Shown: one piece after another, positions 27,714 to 36,972 of the stretch
Layout: each line of letters opens with the position of its first letter
Numbering within the stretch: the stretch's first letter is position 1
NCBI GenBank assembly: GCA_017644005.1
Contig: JAEPMJ010000003.1
Coordinates: 248,001-312,000, forward strand
Origin: Rhizobiaceae bacterium
Lineage (GTDB): Bacteria > Pseudomonadota > Alphaproteobacteria > Rhizobiales > Rhizobiaceae
Reading direction: 5' to 3'
DNA: 64,000 bases
Translations under genes and position numbers: made by a program
Notes under the pieces: model-generated
What the model was told of the DNA's origin: nothing
The model's database searches: none
The model's input: the letters and a program-made list of their open reading frames with translations, nothing else

Positions 27714-28952
27714 CTACCCACCGGAGGCGGCCGCGGCGCCGGCAAAACTGCGTATTGCCGCCATCACGCTGCCGATTGCCTTTGCGCGCCATTCAGGGTC
27801 CAGAAGTTGCTTTTCATCGTCCTTGTTGGACAAATAGCCCAGTTCAAGCAGGACGGAGGGCACGTCCGGCGCGCGCAACACCCGGAAGCCGGCATATCTG
27901 TGCGGATTCTTGATCAGTTCGACTTTGTTTGACAGCGATCCAACGAGCGTTCGCGCGAATCGTACCGAAAACGACTGGGTCTCCCGCCGGATCAGGTCCA
28001 TGAGGATGTCGGAAACCTCGTGATTCTCATCCTCAATGGACAGGCCGGCCAATTCGTCAGACAGATTTTCGCGCGCAGCGAGCGCCGCTGCTTCGGCGTC
28101 CGATGCCTGGTCGGACACGGTATAGACCGTGGCGCCCCGAACGCCCTTGTAGCGGATCGTGTCCGCATGCACTGAAATGAACAGGTTCGCGCCGTGTTGG
28201 CGGGCGATGCGGACGCGTTCATCGAGGCGCAGAAAGCTGTCATCGTCGCGCGTCATGCGCACGCGATAGACATCGAGTTTTTCGAGCGCATCCTTCAACT
28301 CTTTTGCGAAAGCCAGGGTGACGTCCTTTTCGACGGCACCGCTAACGCCACGCGCACCGCTGTCAATACCGCCGTGACCGGGATCGATCACGATCGTAAA
28401 GCGCTGATCCGCAGTTTCATTGCCCTTGACCACCCGGTCGCCTTTGGGCGTGGTGCGGGTAGATGCGGTGGTGGTTACCTGATCCGCCAAAGCCGCCTCG
28501 AAAGCCGCCGAACTCGTGGCAACCAGATCCGCCACCAGTCGATACCCGGCGGAGGCGGTGTTTTCCCGAATTTCGAATGCCTCGACAGCGAACGGACCAT
28601 TGAGCGACAGGATCAGGCGCCCCCGATCGTCCGAGACGCCGCCATAACGCACATCCGTCACCAGCCCCCTGGCCGTTACCGCCTCGGCGTCGAGCGCAAA
28701 CCTGGCGTCGGCAATATCGATCGCCAGGCGGTGCGGCGCACGAAGCAGAAACCAGTTGGCGTCCGGCTCGCTGTCAAAATGCATGACGAGGCGCACGCGG
28801 GTGTCGTCGCCGGCCATCTTGAAGCTGTGGGCCACCACATTTTCCGCATGAGCCGCACGCGCCAGAACAGCGAGCAGAACCAGTCCGAGTACGATAAGTC
28901 GTGCGGCTATTAATGACGGTCGCATTGTCCGCGTCAGCATTCGAATCGCCAT
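27714..28952 (-). CDS. amiC: N-acetylmuramoyl-L-alanine amidase, AmiC type
   Basis: The roughly 412-residue periplasmic amidase cuts the bond between muramic acid and the peptide stem, usually at division. It has a signal peptide (LIAARLIVLGLVLLAVLARAAHA), an AMIN domain (about 35-130; HRLAIDIADARF, GRLILSLNGPF) for targeting, a linker, and an Amidase_3 domain. Zinc and catalytic residues are seen in VIDPGHGGIDSGA, VEKDVTL, FISVHADT and VLLELGYLSN. An insertion rich in Glu/Asp (ARENLSDELAGLSIEDE) is the usual regulatory helix. I use the ATG at 28952; 28991 and 28925 are alternatives. Confidence 0.9.
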   Translation of the reverse strand: MAIRMLTRTMRPSLIAARLIVLGLVLLAVLARAAHAENVVAHSFKMAGDDTRVRLVMHFDSEPDANWFLLRAPHRLAIDIADARFALDAEAVTARGLVTDVRYGGVSDDRGRLILSLNGPFAVEAFEIRENTASAGYRLVADLVATSSAAFEAALADQVTTTASTRTTPKGDRVVKGNETADQRFTIVIDPGHGGIDSGARGVSGAVEKDVTLAFAKELKDALEKLDVYRVRMTRDDDSFLRLDERVRIARQHGANLFISVHADTIRYKGVRGATVYTVSDQASDAEAAALAARENLSDELAGLSIEDENHEVSDILMDLIRRETQSFSVRFARTLVGSLSNKVELIKNPHRYAGFRVLRAPDVPSVLLELGYLSNKDDEKQLLDPEWRAKAIGSVMAAIRSFAGAAAASGG

Positions 28953-29561
28953 GAAATCCGGCCCGGGCCGCAGTTTTGCGCGCCTGCGCACCCTTTAACA
29001 GCAAGTAACCGACCATGGTTAACCAAAACTTTCGAGGCTGACGGTTTTGCTTTTGATTTCATTTACGGATTCGGCCTTCCTCATTTGAGGGTTGCCTTCC
29101 CCCTTCCCAAATCATAAAAGCGGCTCGGGACAACAGCAATGTCCTGTTCCTGTGCCGTAGACGGCTTCAGACATGAGTACATCATCGCGAAGCTACATAT
29201 CGCGATGCGGGTCAGGACAGGTGTTCCACAGATTTCTTCGGGTGTAACCGCCTCAGCGGAACCCATGTGTGAGGAAAACGGCCGGGACGAGTAGCCCGCG
29301 CCGGCTCGTAAAGAGCAATAAGGTTGGTCCGGTTATCCGGGCTTGGTTCAGAAAAGGTTGTGCGCGGTCGGTTCATGGACAGCTCAAGTTCCATAGCGAA
29401 TGCCGGTGGATACCGCCCAAGGGCGGGTACCGGAGCGCTGTCGCCGCTGGTTCTTCGACATACGCACCAAAAATTGTCCGGCAGGCCCGAATTCGCCCTG
29501 TCGGCCAGGCGCATGCGCGTCAGGCCGGCCCTGGCGCGCGCCGCCGGGGAGAAAATCTACA
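28953..29561 (+). promoter_or_regulatory. Divergent promoter region and long structured leader of rne
   Basis: About 600 bp without a credible gene. It should hold promoters for amiC (leftward) and rne (rightward) and a long 5' untranslated leader for rne. Visible hairpins include CATCGCGA-9 nt-TCGCGATG at 29183-29207 and CCGCCC-AA-GGGCGG near 29413-29426, plus a smaller GGACA/TGTCC pair near 29129-29145. TTAAC half-sites lie near 28997 and 29019. RNase E is known to control its own mRNA through the leader in enterobacteria; here the same is inferred from length and structure. Short open frames across it look like chance. Confidence 0.55.
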
Positions 29562-32297
29562 ATGCCCAACAAAATGCTGATAGACGCCTCCCACCAGGAG
29601 GAGACACGCGTTGTCGTGGTTCGCGGCAACCGGATTGAAGAATTCGATTTCGAATCCCAGGACAAGAAGCAGCTCAAAGGAAATATCTATCTCGCCCGCG
29701 TGACGCGGGTTGAGCCTTCGCTGCAGGCGGCTTTCATCGAATATGGCGGCAACCGCCACGGCTTCCTGGCCTTCAACGAAATCCACCCCGACTACTATCA
29801 GATCCCGGTTGCAGACCGGCAGGAACTCATCCGCGCCGAAGCCGAAGCCGCCGAGGCCGAAAGCGAAGACGAGGACGAGCAGTCGCAGGAAAAGCGCGGC
29901 CGCAGGCGCCGCAGAGGCCGCGGGCGCGGTCGGGCCGATACGCCTCTGGAAGCCGAGGCCGAAGCCGCGGAGCAGGAAGGCAGCCCTGCCAATGCAGACG
30001 AAGCGGAGAGCGACCAGCGGCCGGCCGGCACAGCCGACGACGAAGAGGCTTCTGAAGCAACTGACGGCGGCGAAAGCGAGAACGCTCTGGTCGATGAAAA
30101 GGCAAGTCCGGCAGTTATCGCCGAACAGGTTGCCGCCGACGTCATTTCGGAACCTGCAGAACAGGACAACGAAAGCGACGAGAGCAACGGTTCGGCAGCC
30201 GCCGGTGGCGATATCGAATCGGTCGGCGCAGACGACGCGCTCGACGAAGTTCGCAGCCGTCGCAAGCCGCTGCGCCGCAACTACAAGATCCAGGAAGTCA
30301 TCAAGCGCCGCCAGATTCTGCTGGTTCAGGTGGTGAAGGAAGAGCGCGGCAACAAAGGCGCCGCGCTGACGACCTATCTCTCGCTGGCCGGACGCTATTC
30401 GGTTCTGATGCCCAATACCGCCCGCGGCGGCGGCATTTCACGCAAGATCACCAATGTCCAGGACCGGAAGCGGCTCAAGGACATGGTCAAGGAACTCGAA
30501 GTTCCGACCGGAATGGGCGTTATCCTGCGCACGGCCGGCGAAAGCCGCACCAAGGCCGAAATCAAGCGCGACTACGAATATCTGCTGAGGCTGTGGGAGA
30601 ATGTACGCACGCTGACGCTGGAATCCAGCGCCCCTGCCCTGGTTTACGAGGAAGGATCGCTGATCAAGCGCTCCGTCCGCGACCTCTACAACAAGGATAT
30701 CGACGAAATTCTAGTTGCCGGCGACGATGGCTATCGCGAGGCGAAAGATTTCATGCGCATGCTCATGCCGAGCCATGCGAAATCGGTGCAGCCATACAAG
30801 GATGCCGTGCCGCTTTTCGCGCGCTACGGCGTCGAAGCGCAGCTCGACCGCATGCTGCAGCCGCAGGTGACGCTGAAATCCGGCGGCTACATCATCATCA
30901 ACCAGACCGAAGCTCTGGTTGCGATCGACGTGAATTCGGGCCGCTCCACAAAGGAGCACTCGATCGAAGACACCGCGCTCCAGACCAACCTGGAAGCAGC
31001 GGAGGAAGTGGCGCGCCAGCTTCGACTGCGCGACCTTGCCGGCCTCATCGTGATCGACTTCATCGACATGGAGGAAAACCGCAACAACCGGTCGGTCGAA
31101 AAACGGCTCAAAGAGTGCCTGAAGAACGACCGGGCGCGCATCCAGGTCGGCCGGATATCGCATTTCGGTCTTCTTGAGATGTCGCGTCAGCGCATTCGCG
31201 CCTCAGTGTTGGAATCGACTACGCAGCCCTGTCCGCATTGCGGCGGGACCGGCCATGTCCGCTCCGAGTCCTCGGTTGCCCTGCTTGTCATTCGCGCAAT
31301 CGAAGAGGCGCTTCTCAAAGACAACCGCCACCACATCACGGTGAAGACGCCGTTCAGCACCGCGCTCTATATCCTCAACCACAAACGCCAGAACCTCGCC
31401 GATCTCGAGGCGCAGTTCGGGCTGACCATCACCGTAGAAGCCGACGACAGCGTTTCGGGCCAGCACTACTCGATCGTCAAGGGCGGCTTGTCGGAACGCC
31501 CGTCATCGGTGCCCGAACTCGCGGTGATCGAGCCGCCGGCTCTGAGCACGGACGAGGAAGAAGACACCGGCGAGAGACAGCACCAACCGAACGGCGAGGC
31601 CGACGACGGCGACGGCCAGCGCAAGCGCCGCAGGCGCCGCCGCAGGCGGGGCGGACGCGGACGCGGCGGCGATCAGAATCAGAATGCCGACGGTCCACAG
31701 GGCGGTAACGGGCATCAGCAGCAAAGCGACGACGAGGCGGTCGACGCCCAACCCACCGATGCCGATGCCGGGCCAGACGACGATGCCGATCAGCCGCAGC
31801 GCAAGCGCCGGCGCGGCAAGCGTGGCGGCCGGCGAAACCGCGAAGCCGGTGAGTCTCATCAGGCCGACGCCAGTGACGAGCCCGTTCAGAATGCTGTAGC
31901 CGACGACAGCGTGGCCGAATCTCCCACGACCGAAGAAAGCCCGGTCGAAGCGGCGCCGCAGGTCGCGGAAGTCGAGGCCGAGCCGGAAGAAAAGCCGAAA
32001 CCGAAGCGCCGGCGCAAAGCCGCAGCCAAAAAGGACGGCGGCGACGCTGGCACGAAGGCCGGTAGCGAATCTGCAGCGACCGAAGCGGCCGAAACGAGCG
32101 AAGACAAGCCGGAGAAGCCGAAGAGGACCCGCAAACCGCGCACCACACGCAGCAAGGAAGCGGCGACCGAGCCGGTCATCAGCGTTGTTTCGGAAGGCGT
32201 GGATGACACCGCGGAGAAGTCTGGAACACCCGAGCCAGCCAACCAGGATGATCAACCGCGGCGCAGCGGCTGGTGGCAGCGCAAAGGATTCTTCTAA
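29562..32297 (+). CDS. rne: Ribonuclease E
   Basis: RNase E is the main endonuclease of mRNA decay and rRNA processing and the scaffold of the degradosome. The 911-residue protein has an S1 domain (about 36-90) interrupted by an acidic, Ala/Glu-rich insertion with an arginine tract (about 90-235), typical of alphaproteobacteria. Catalytic aspartates lie in AIDVNSGR and VIDFIDME, and the zinc-link is CPHCGG. The carboxyl half is disordered with Arg-rich patches, and the end GWWQRKGFF matches the tail that binds PNPase in Caulobacter. The ATG at 29562 (MPNKMLIDASH) follows GGGGAGAAAA. A strong terminator follows. Confidence 0.95.
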   Translation: MPNKMLIDASHQEETRVVVVRGNRIEEFDFESQDKKQLKGNIYLARVTRVEPSLQAAFIEYGGNRHGFLAFNEIHPDYYQIPVADRQELIRAEAEAAEAESEDEDEQSQEKRGRRRRRGRGRGRADTPLEAEAEAAEQEGSPANADEAESDQRPAGTADDEEASEATDGGESENALVDEKASPAVIAEQVAADVISEPAEQDNESDESNGSAAAGGDIESVGADDALDEVRSRRKPLRRNYKIQEVIKRRQILLVQVVKEERGNKGAALTTYLSLAGRYSVLMPNTARGGGISRKITNVQDRKRLKDMVKELEVPTGMGVILRTAGESRTKAEIKRDYEYLLRLWENVRTLTLESSAPALVYEEGSLIKRSVRDLYNKDIDEILVAGDDGYREAKDFMRMLMPSHAKSVQPYKDAVPLFARYGVEAQLDRMLQPQVTLKSGGYIIINQTEALVAIDVNSGRSTKEHSIEDTALQTNLEAAEEVARQLRLRDLAGLIVIDFIDMEENRNNRSVEKRLKECLKNDRARIQVGRISHFGLLEMSRQRIRASVLESTTQPCPHCGGTGHVRSESSVALLVIRAIEEALLKDNRHHITVKTPFSTALYILNHKRQNLADLEAQFGLTITVEADDSVSGQHYSIVKGGLSERPSSVPELAVIEPPALSTDEEEDTGERQHQPNGEADDGDGQRKRRRRRRRRGGRGRGGDQNQNADGPQGGNGHQQQSDDEAVDAQPTDADAGPDDDADQPQRKRRRGKRGGRRNREAGESHQADASDEPVQNAVADDSVAESPTTEESPVEAAPQVAEVEAEPEEKPKPKRRRKAAAKKDGGDAGTKAGSESAATEAAETSEDKPEKPKRTRKPRTTRSKEAATEPVISVVSEGVDDTAEKSGTPEPANQDDQPRRSGWWQRKGFF

Positions 32298-32318
32298 GCG
32301 TCGGAACAGTTCTAAAAT

Positions 32319-32346
32319 GAAAACCGGGGTTTGCCCCGGTTTTTTA
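32319..32346. terminator. Bidirectional rho-independent terminator
   Basis: AAAACCGGGG-TTTG-CCCCGGTTTTTT forms a near-perfect GC stem with A and T runs on either side. It lies about 25 bp after the rne stop and 15 bp past the stop of the convergent aminotransferase gene, so it can end transcripts from both sides. Confidence 0.92.
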
Positions 32347-32360
32347 ATGTTCGAGGCGAA

Positions 32361-33509
32361 CTAGCGGAGCCAGTTGGCAATGCGGCTCAGGGCTTCTTCC
32401 ATGTCGGCGCTGGAGCCGGCATAGGACAGTCTGACCATACGGTGGCCCTCGCCCGGGTCGAAATCGCGCCCCGGCGTGATCGCCACATGGCATTCGGCGA
32501 GCATACGGCGAGCAAAATCCATGCTGTCATTGCTGTGCCGCGAGATATCGCAATAGGCATAGAACGCGCCATCCAAAGGCGCCGCAATCCGGAAACCCAG
32601 CTCCGGTAGCCCCTTCGTGAGCAGTGCGCGATTGGCGCGGTAGCGTTCCTTCACCTGTTCGAGCTCTTCGGTTGCAGCAAACGCCTCGACGGCGGCGACC
32701 TGCGAAAGTGCGGGCGCAGAGATGTAAAGGCTCTGCTGCAGGCATTCGACGCGACGAACCAAGTTCTCCGGCAGCACCATCCAGCCGATCCGCCATCCCG
32801 TCATGCAATAGTATTTCGAGAACGAGTTGATCACCACAACGTCGGGATCGACAGCCAGTGCGGTGCAATCGGGGCCAACGAATGAAAGTCCGTGATAAAT
32901 CTCGTCCGAAATCACCGATATGCCGAGCGCCGAAGCCGTCTCGACCAGCTCACGCAGTTCGTTTTCGGGAATGGCTGCACCAGTGGGATTTGCCGGGCTG
33001 GCGAAAAGCACCCCGTTGAGCGGTTTTTCGCGATGCGCTGCCTCCAACTGCGCGGCCGTCAGGTAGCCACGCCCGTCATGGGCGATCTCGACGACGTCGA
33101 GACCAAGCGAATTCATGATGTTGCGGTAGGCTGGGTACCCTGGAAGCACGGTGGCGACACGATCGCCGGCATCGAACATTGCCAGAAAGGCAAGGTTGAA
33201 TCCCGCCGAAGAGCCCGTGGTGACTGCGATCCGCGTTTCAGGAACCTCGATGCCGTATTTTACGCCGTAATGCCTGGAAATGGCCGACCGCAGCGGCGCA
33301 ATGCCCATCGCATCGGTGTACCCAATGACGCCATTTTCCAGCGCCGCGCGCGCCGCGTTGCGGACAGATTGCGGCGCCGGGTCCGCAGGCTGACCCACGG
33401 CCAACGATACGACCGGATGCCCCTTCCCCGCGAGGCGATTGGCTTCGGCCAGCACATCCATTGCGTGGAACGGTTCGGCTGCACCGCGGCGCGATAGCGA
33501 AATCGACAT
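32361..33509 (-). CDS. Pyridoxal-phosphate aminotransferase, class I/II
   Basis: The 382-residue fold-type I PLP enzyme has the expected features: YTDAMGIAPLRSAIS near the start, TTGSSAGFNLAF (phosphate loop), ASPANPTGAAIP, SDEIYHGLSF and the Schiff-base lysine in NSFSKYYCMTGWRIGW. The substrate is not evident; aspartate/alanine-type aminotransferases of this group lie beside rne in related genomes. I choose the ATG at 33509 (MSISLSRRGA) since earlier in-frame codons overlap the promoter of the divergent protease gene. Confidence 0.88.
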   Translation of the reverse strand: MSISLSRRGAAEPFHAMDVLAEANRLAGKGHPVVSLAVGQPADPAPQSVRNAARAALENGVIGYTDAMGIAPLRSAISRHYGVKYGIEVPETRIAVTTGSSAGFNLAFLAMFDAGDRVATVLPGYPAYRNIMNSLGLDVVEIAHDGRGYLTAAQLEAAHREKPLNGVLFASPANPTGAAIPENELRELVETASALGISVISDEIYHGLSFVGPDCTALAVDPDVVVINSFSKYYCMTGWRIGWMVLPENLVRRVECLQQSLYISAPALSQVAAVEAFAATEELEQVKERYRANRALLTKGLPELGFRIAAPLDGAFYAYCDISRHSNDSMDFARRMLAECHVAITPGRDFDPGEGHRMVRLSYAGSSADMEEALSRIANWLR

Positions 33510-33630
33510 GGAATCTCCGGTCTCAAGCAGGTGGCGCCGCACAATTGCCCGAATGAAGTGAGCTTCACAAGTTGGCGAGGATCGCGGCTGCCGCTTTCCA
33601 TCGAATCCGCCTTCAAGTACGGAAACCGAG

Positions 33631-35022
33631 ATGTTCGGGACCTTGGCCAATCGATTTCCATCGGGCACCGCAGCAATGCGGAAGCTATCCACGGTTATGC
33701 TGGCCGGTATGGTCGCGCTTGCTGGGCCCGCTGCCGCCGGCGCGCAGCAGCGCTCGGTACCGATCGTGCGCGATGCGGAAATCGAAGCCCTAATGCGCGA
33801 TTATGCGGAGCCAATCCTCAAGGCCGCGGGGCTGGGCAACAGGGGCATCGAGATCGTGCTCGTCAACGATACCCGCTTCAACGCCTTTGTCGCGGGCCGT
33901 CGGATCTTCTTCAATACCGGCGCGCTGGCGATCGCTGAAACTCCCGGAGAGATCATTGGCGTGCTTGCACATGAGGCCGGGCATATTGCCGGCGGCCATC
34001 AGGAGCGGCTCAGGCGCGAGCTCGACCGCGCCAAGACGGTTGCGATTGTTGGGGCCCTTGTCGGCCTGGGTGCCGGTATTGCCGGCGCCACCACCGGAGC
34101 GAAGGGGCTGAGCCAACTTGGTGCAGGCGTGGCGATGGGAGCGCCCGAAATCGCGCGGCGCGGCATCCTCAGCTACCAGCGCGGCGAAGAGGCGATCGCT
34201 GACAGGCTCGGTGTGGAATATCTGGAAAAGACCGGCCAGTCCGCGCGCGGCATGCTGCGGACCTTTGAGCGGTTTGCACAATCGGCCTCGCTGGCCGGAA
34301 TAGCCGCCGATCCGTATCAGAGCAGTCACCCGGCGCCGCGCGACCGCATTGCAAACCTGGAACGCGTTGCCCGAGAAAGCCCCTATTTCGACAAGGAAGC
34401 AGCCCCTCTGCAGCAACAGCGGCACGACATGATGCGTGCCAAGATCGCGGCCTACACGATGGGGAGCAGCGCACTGAAGCGCATGTTCCGCAGCGACCCG
34501 AACGGCATCGGCGCGCAGTATGGCGACGCGATTGCAACCTATCTGACCGGCAGTCCAGGCACCGCTTTGAAAAAAACTGATGCGCTGCTGAAGCGCCAGC
34601 CGAACAACCCGTACCTGCACGAACTGCGCGGTGAAATATTGATGAAAGCCAATCGCCCTGAAGATGCTGCGCGCGCGTTCGCGCGGGCGGTGAAACTCGA
34701 GCCTGGACGCGGTGGCATCCTGCGCATTCTGCGCGGCCAGGCGCTGCTTGCGGCAGGGAAAGTGAACGACGCCATTTCCGAGCTCAAGCTCGGGCTCAAC
34801 CGAGACCCGGAATTCGTCACCGGCTACCGCCACCTCGCACAAGCCTACGGTCAAAGCGGCGAAATAGGGCTTGCTGAACTGGCGACGGCAGAAGGCCACT
34901 ACCAGGCCGGCAACTACAAGGATGCCAAGATCTTTGCCGCCCGGGCACAACAGAAAATCAAGCGTGGCACGCCATCCTGGCTGCAGGCGCAAGACATCAT
35001 CAACTTCAAACCGCCAAAGTAG
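33631..35022 (+). CDS. BepA-like M48 metalloprotease with TPR repeats
   Basis: The 463-residue periplasmic protein has a signal peptide (STVMLAGMVALAGPAAAGAQ), an M48 protease domain with the zinc motif HEAGH (114-118) and the third ligand in RGEEAIADRLG, and carboxyl-terminal TPR-like helices (NPYLHELRGEIL, GRGGILRILRGQALL, FVTGYRHLAQAYGQSGE). BepA-type proteins act on outer-membrane protein assembly, degrading or rescuing stalled barrels. The start at 33631 has GGAAA upstream; an ATG at 33676 would also leave a full signal peptide. The DsbA-like gene follows after 58 bp. Confidence 0.87.
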   Translation: MFGTLANRFPSGTAAMRKLSTVMLAGMVALAGPAAAGAQQRSVPIVRDAEIEALMRDYAEPILKAAGLGNRGIEIVLVNDTRFNAFVAGRRIFFNTGALAIAETPGEIIGVLAHEAGHIAGGHQERLRRELDRAKTVAIVGALVGLGAGIAGATTGAKGLSQLGAGVAMGAPEIARRGILSYQRGEEAIADRLGVEYLEKTGQSARGMLRTFERFAQSASLAGIAADPYQSSHPAPRDRIANLERVARESPYFDKEAAPLQQQRHDMMRAKIAAYTMGSSALKRMFRSDPNGIGAQYGDAIATYLTGSPGTALKKTDALLKRQPNNPYLHELRGEILMKANRPEDAARAFARAVKLEPGRGGILRILRGQALLAAGKVNDAISELKLGLNRDPEFVTGYRHLAQAYGQSGEIGLAELATAEGHYQAGNYKDAKIFAARAQQKIKRGTPSWLQAQDIINFKPPK

Positions 35023-35080
35023 GGCCATGCGGTTCGGCAAAACCGGACAGCGGCCCAGAACGCCCCAGCAGGAAAAACCA

Positions 35081-35890
35081 ATGAACAAAGCAATCGTCGT
35101 CGGCACACTCGGGATCGCACTGTCTTTCGCGATGCTGGCATTCGGCTATCTGTCGGGTACGACCCCGCCAGTCAGCGCGCGGGAACGGCCTGCGCTGAGC
35201 GCATCAGCTGAGATGGACAAGGAAACCGTGGAGACGATCGTTCGCGATTTCCTGCTCGCCAACCCCGAGATCATGCTCGAGGTTCAGGCAGCTCTGGAAG
35301 ACAAGCAGGACGCCGCACGGCAGTTCGCACAGACCGAGGCGATCAGAAACTCGTCCGATATTATCTTCAACGCCGACTATGACGGCCTTGTCGGCAACCC
35401 GTCTGGAACGACGACGATCGTCGAGTTCTTCGACTACAATTGCGGCTACTGCCGGCGGGCCCTGTCCGACATGCAGCAGTTGGTCGCTGCGGACCCGGAT
35501 CTGCGCTTCGTACTCAAGGAATTCCCGATCCTGGGTCCGGATTCCCGCAAGGCACATGTCGTTTCAATGGCCTTCCGGGTACTTGCACCGGAACAATACG
35601 GCGCATTCCACGAAGCTCTGCTCAATTTTCCCGGCCGGGCGAACGAAGACACCGCCATCAAGATAGCCTTGTCATTCGGCATCGAGGAAGCGGTTCTTCG
35701 CGACGCTATGAAAAACACCGACATCGAGGCCGCGTTCAACGAAACCTACGCGCTTGCAAGCGAACTGGCGATTACCGGTACGCCCTCCTATGTGGTCGGG
35801 CAGGAGGTCATATTCGGAGCCCAGGGGCGTGAAATCCTGGCCGAGAAGATCGAGACTGCCCGCTCCTGCGCCCGGGACGCCACCTGTTGA
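35081..35890 (+). CDS. DsbA family thiol:disulfide oxidoreductase
   Basis: The 269-residue envelope protein has an amino-terminal anchor or signal (VVGTLGIALSFAMLAFGYL), a helical segment (about 45-90) typical of the ScsC/Com1 group, then a DsbA-like thioredoxin fold with the active site CGYC (Cys121, Cys124) in VEFFDYNCGYCRR and the cis-proline loop ITGTPSYVVG. It probably forms or repairs disulfides in exported proteins. The ATG at 35081 follows AGGAAAAACC. It lies after the M48 protease and before aroQ, suggesting an envelope-protein quality-control pair. Confidence 0.9.
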   Translation: MNKAIVVGTLGIALSFAMLAFGYLSGTTPPVSARERPALSASAEMDKETVETIVRDFLLANPEIMLEVQAALEDKQDAARQFAQTEAIRNSSDIIFNADYDGLVGNPSGTTTIVEFFDYNCGYCRRALSDMQQLVAADPDLRFVLKEFPILGPDSRKAHVVSMAFRVLAPEQYGAFHEALLNFPGRANEDTAIKIALSFGIEEAVLRDAMKNTDIEAAFNETYALASELAITGTPSYVVGQEVIFGAQGREILAEKIETARSCARDATC

Positions 35891-36018
35891 TACGGGCGCC
35901 CGAATCGCAAACCGCGCCTGTGGACAGGTGCACTTGCTCCTTGCGCACTTTTCGCGGCACTCTATGCCCTCTATAGAAGGCGCCGAAGCGCCCGGTTGCA
36001 GCGCGCGAAAGAGTATTG

Positions 36019-36456
36019 ATGACCAAGACAGTCTACGTCCTCAACGGGCCGAACCTGAACATGCTGGGCACGCGCGAGCCCGGCATTTACGGCGGCAAGT
36101 CGCTGGAAGAGATCGGCGAGGACTGCCGCAATGCCGCGAAGTCCCTCGGACTCGCGGTGGATTTCCGGCAGTCCAATCACGAGGGCGAGCTTGTCGACTG
36201 GATTCAGGAAGCCGGATCGAAGGCTGCCGGCATCGTTCTCAATCCGGGTGCCTACGGACATACTTCAATTGCGATGCACGATGCGATACGCGCTGTTGCG
36301 CCGCTTCCGGTGGCGGAAGTGCATCTTTCAAATATTCATGCACGGGAACCATTTCGTCACCATTCGAAGATAGCTCCGGTGGCGACGGGAATGATCTGCG
36401 GGTTTGGCCCTCAGGGCTATATTATGGCGCTGCACGCGCTGGCCGCGCGGGTCTGA
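36019..36456 (+). CDS. aroQ: 3-dehydroquinate dehydratase, type II
   Basis: This 145-residue enzyme removes water from 3-dehydroquinate in the shikimate pathway. It has [19 protein letters not shown] with catalytic Tyr24, [21 protein letters not shown] and [16 protein letters not shown] with the catalytic histidine. Size fits the dodecameric type II family. A TTG at 36016 directly precedes the ATG at 36019; the ATG is preferred. It begins the run aroQ-accB-accC, 30 bp before accB. Confidence 0.95.
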   Translation: MTKTVYVLNGPNLNMLGTREPGIYGGKSLEEIGEDCRNAAKSLGLAVDFRQSNHEGELVDWIQEAGSKAAGIVLNPGAYGHTSIAMHDAIRAVAPLPVAEVHLSNIHAREPFRHHSKIAPVATGMICGFGPQGYIMALHALAARV

Positions 36457-36486
36457 CCTGAATATCCGGGCAAAGGCAGGGGTGGA

Positions 36487-36963
36487 ATGTCGACCAGGAA
36501 GTCTGAAATAGATCAGCAGATGATCCGCGATCTCGCGGGCATCCTCAACGAAACCAAACTGACCGAAATCGAAGTCGAAATCGGCGAAATGAAGGTGCGG
36601 GTGTCGCGCCAGGCGACAGGTGCGCCGGCGACCTATCAGGTACCTGCCGCCCATGCGGAAGCGCCGGCTCCGGCCGCTCAGGAGCAGAAGGCAGCCGACC
36701 CGACGCCGGCCGGCAAGCCGTCGCCAGCCAAGAACGCGGTGACATCTCCGATGGTCGGAACGGCCTATATGGCGCCCTCGCCCGGCGCCAAGCCGTTCAT
36801 TGAGGTCGGCCAGTCGGTCCGCGAGGGACAGACGCTGCTCATCATCGAAGCGATGAAAACGATGAACCAGATACCGGCGCCCAGGGCCGGTACGGTCAAG
36901 GAAATTCTCTTCGAAGACATGCAGCCCGTCGAATTCGGCGAGCCGCTTGTCGTGATCGAATAG
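36487..36963 (+). CDS. accB: Acetyl-CoA carboxylase biotin carboxyl carrier protein
   Basis: AccB carries the carboxylated biotin between the carboxylase (AccC) and the transferase (AccAD) for malonyl-CoA synthesis. The 158-residue protein has a short helical start, an Ala/Pro linker (about 44-82), and the biotinyl domain with the lysine acceptor Lys124 in [27 protein letters not shown] is the AccB thumb region. It lies 9 bp before accC, as in most bacteria. Confidence 0.96.
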   Translation: MSTRKSEIDQQMIRDLAGILNETKLTEIEVEIGEMKVRVSRQATGAPATYQVPAAHAEAPAPAAQEQKAADPTPAGKPSPAKNAVTSPMVGTAYMAPSPGAKPFIEVGQSVREGQTLLIIEAMKTMNQIPAPRAGTVKEILFEDMQPVEFGEPLVVIE

Positions 36964-36972
36964 GCTGCCGGG

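Noticed and set aside
29269-29580. A 103-codon frame in the rne leader
   Set aside because: It overlaps the rne start in another frame, has basic low-information content and no good ribosome-binding site; the region is better read as leader RNA.
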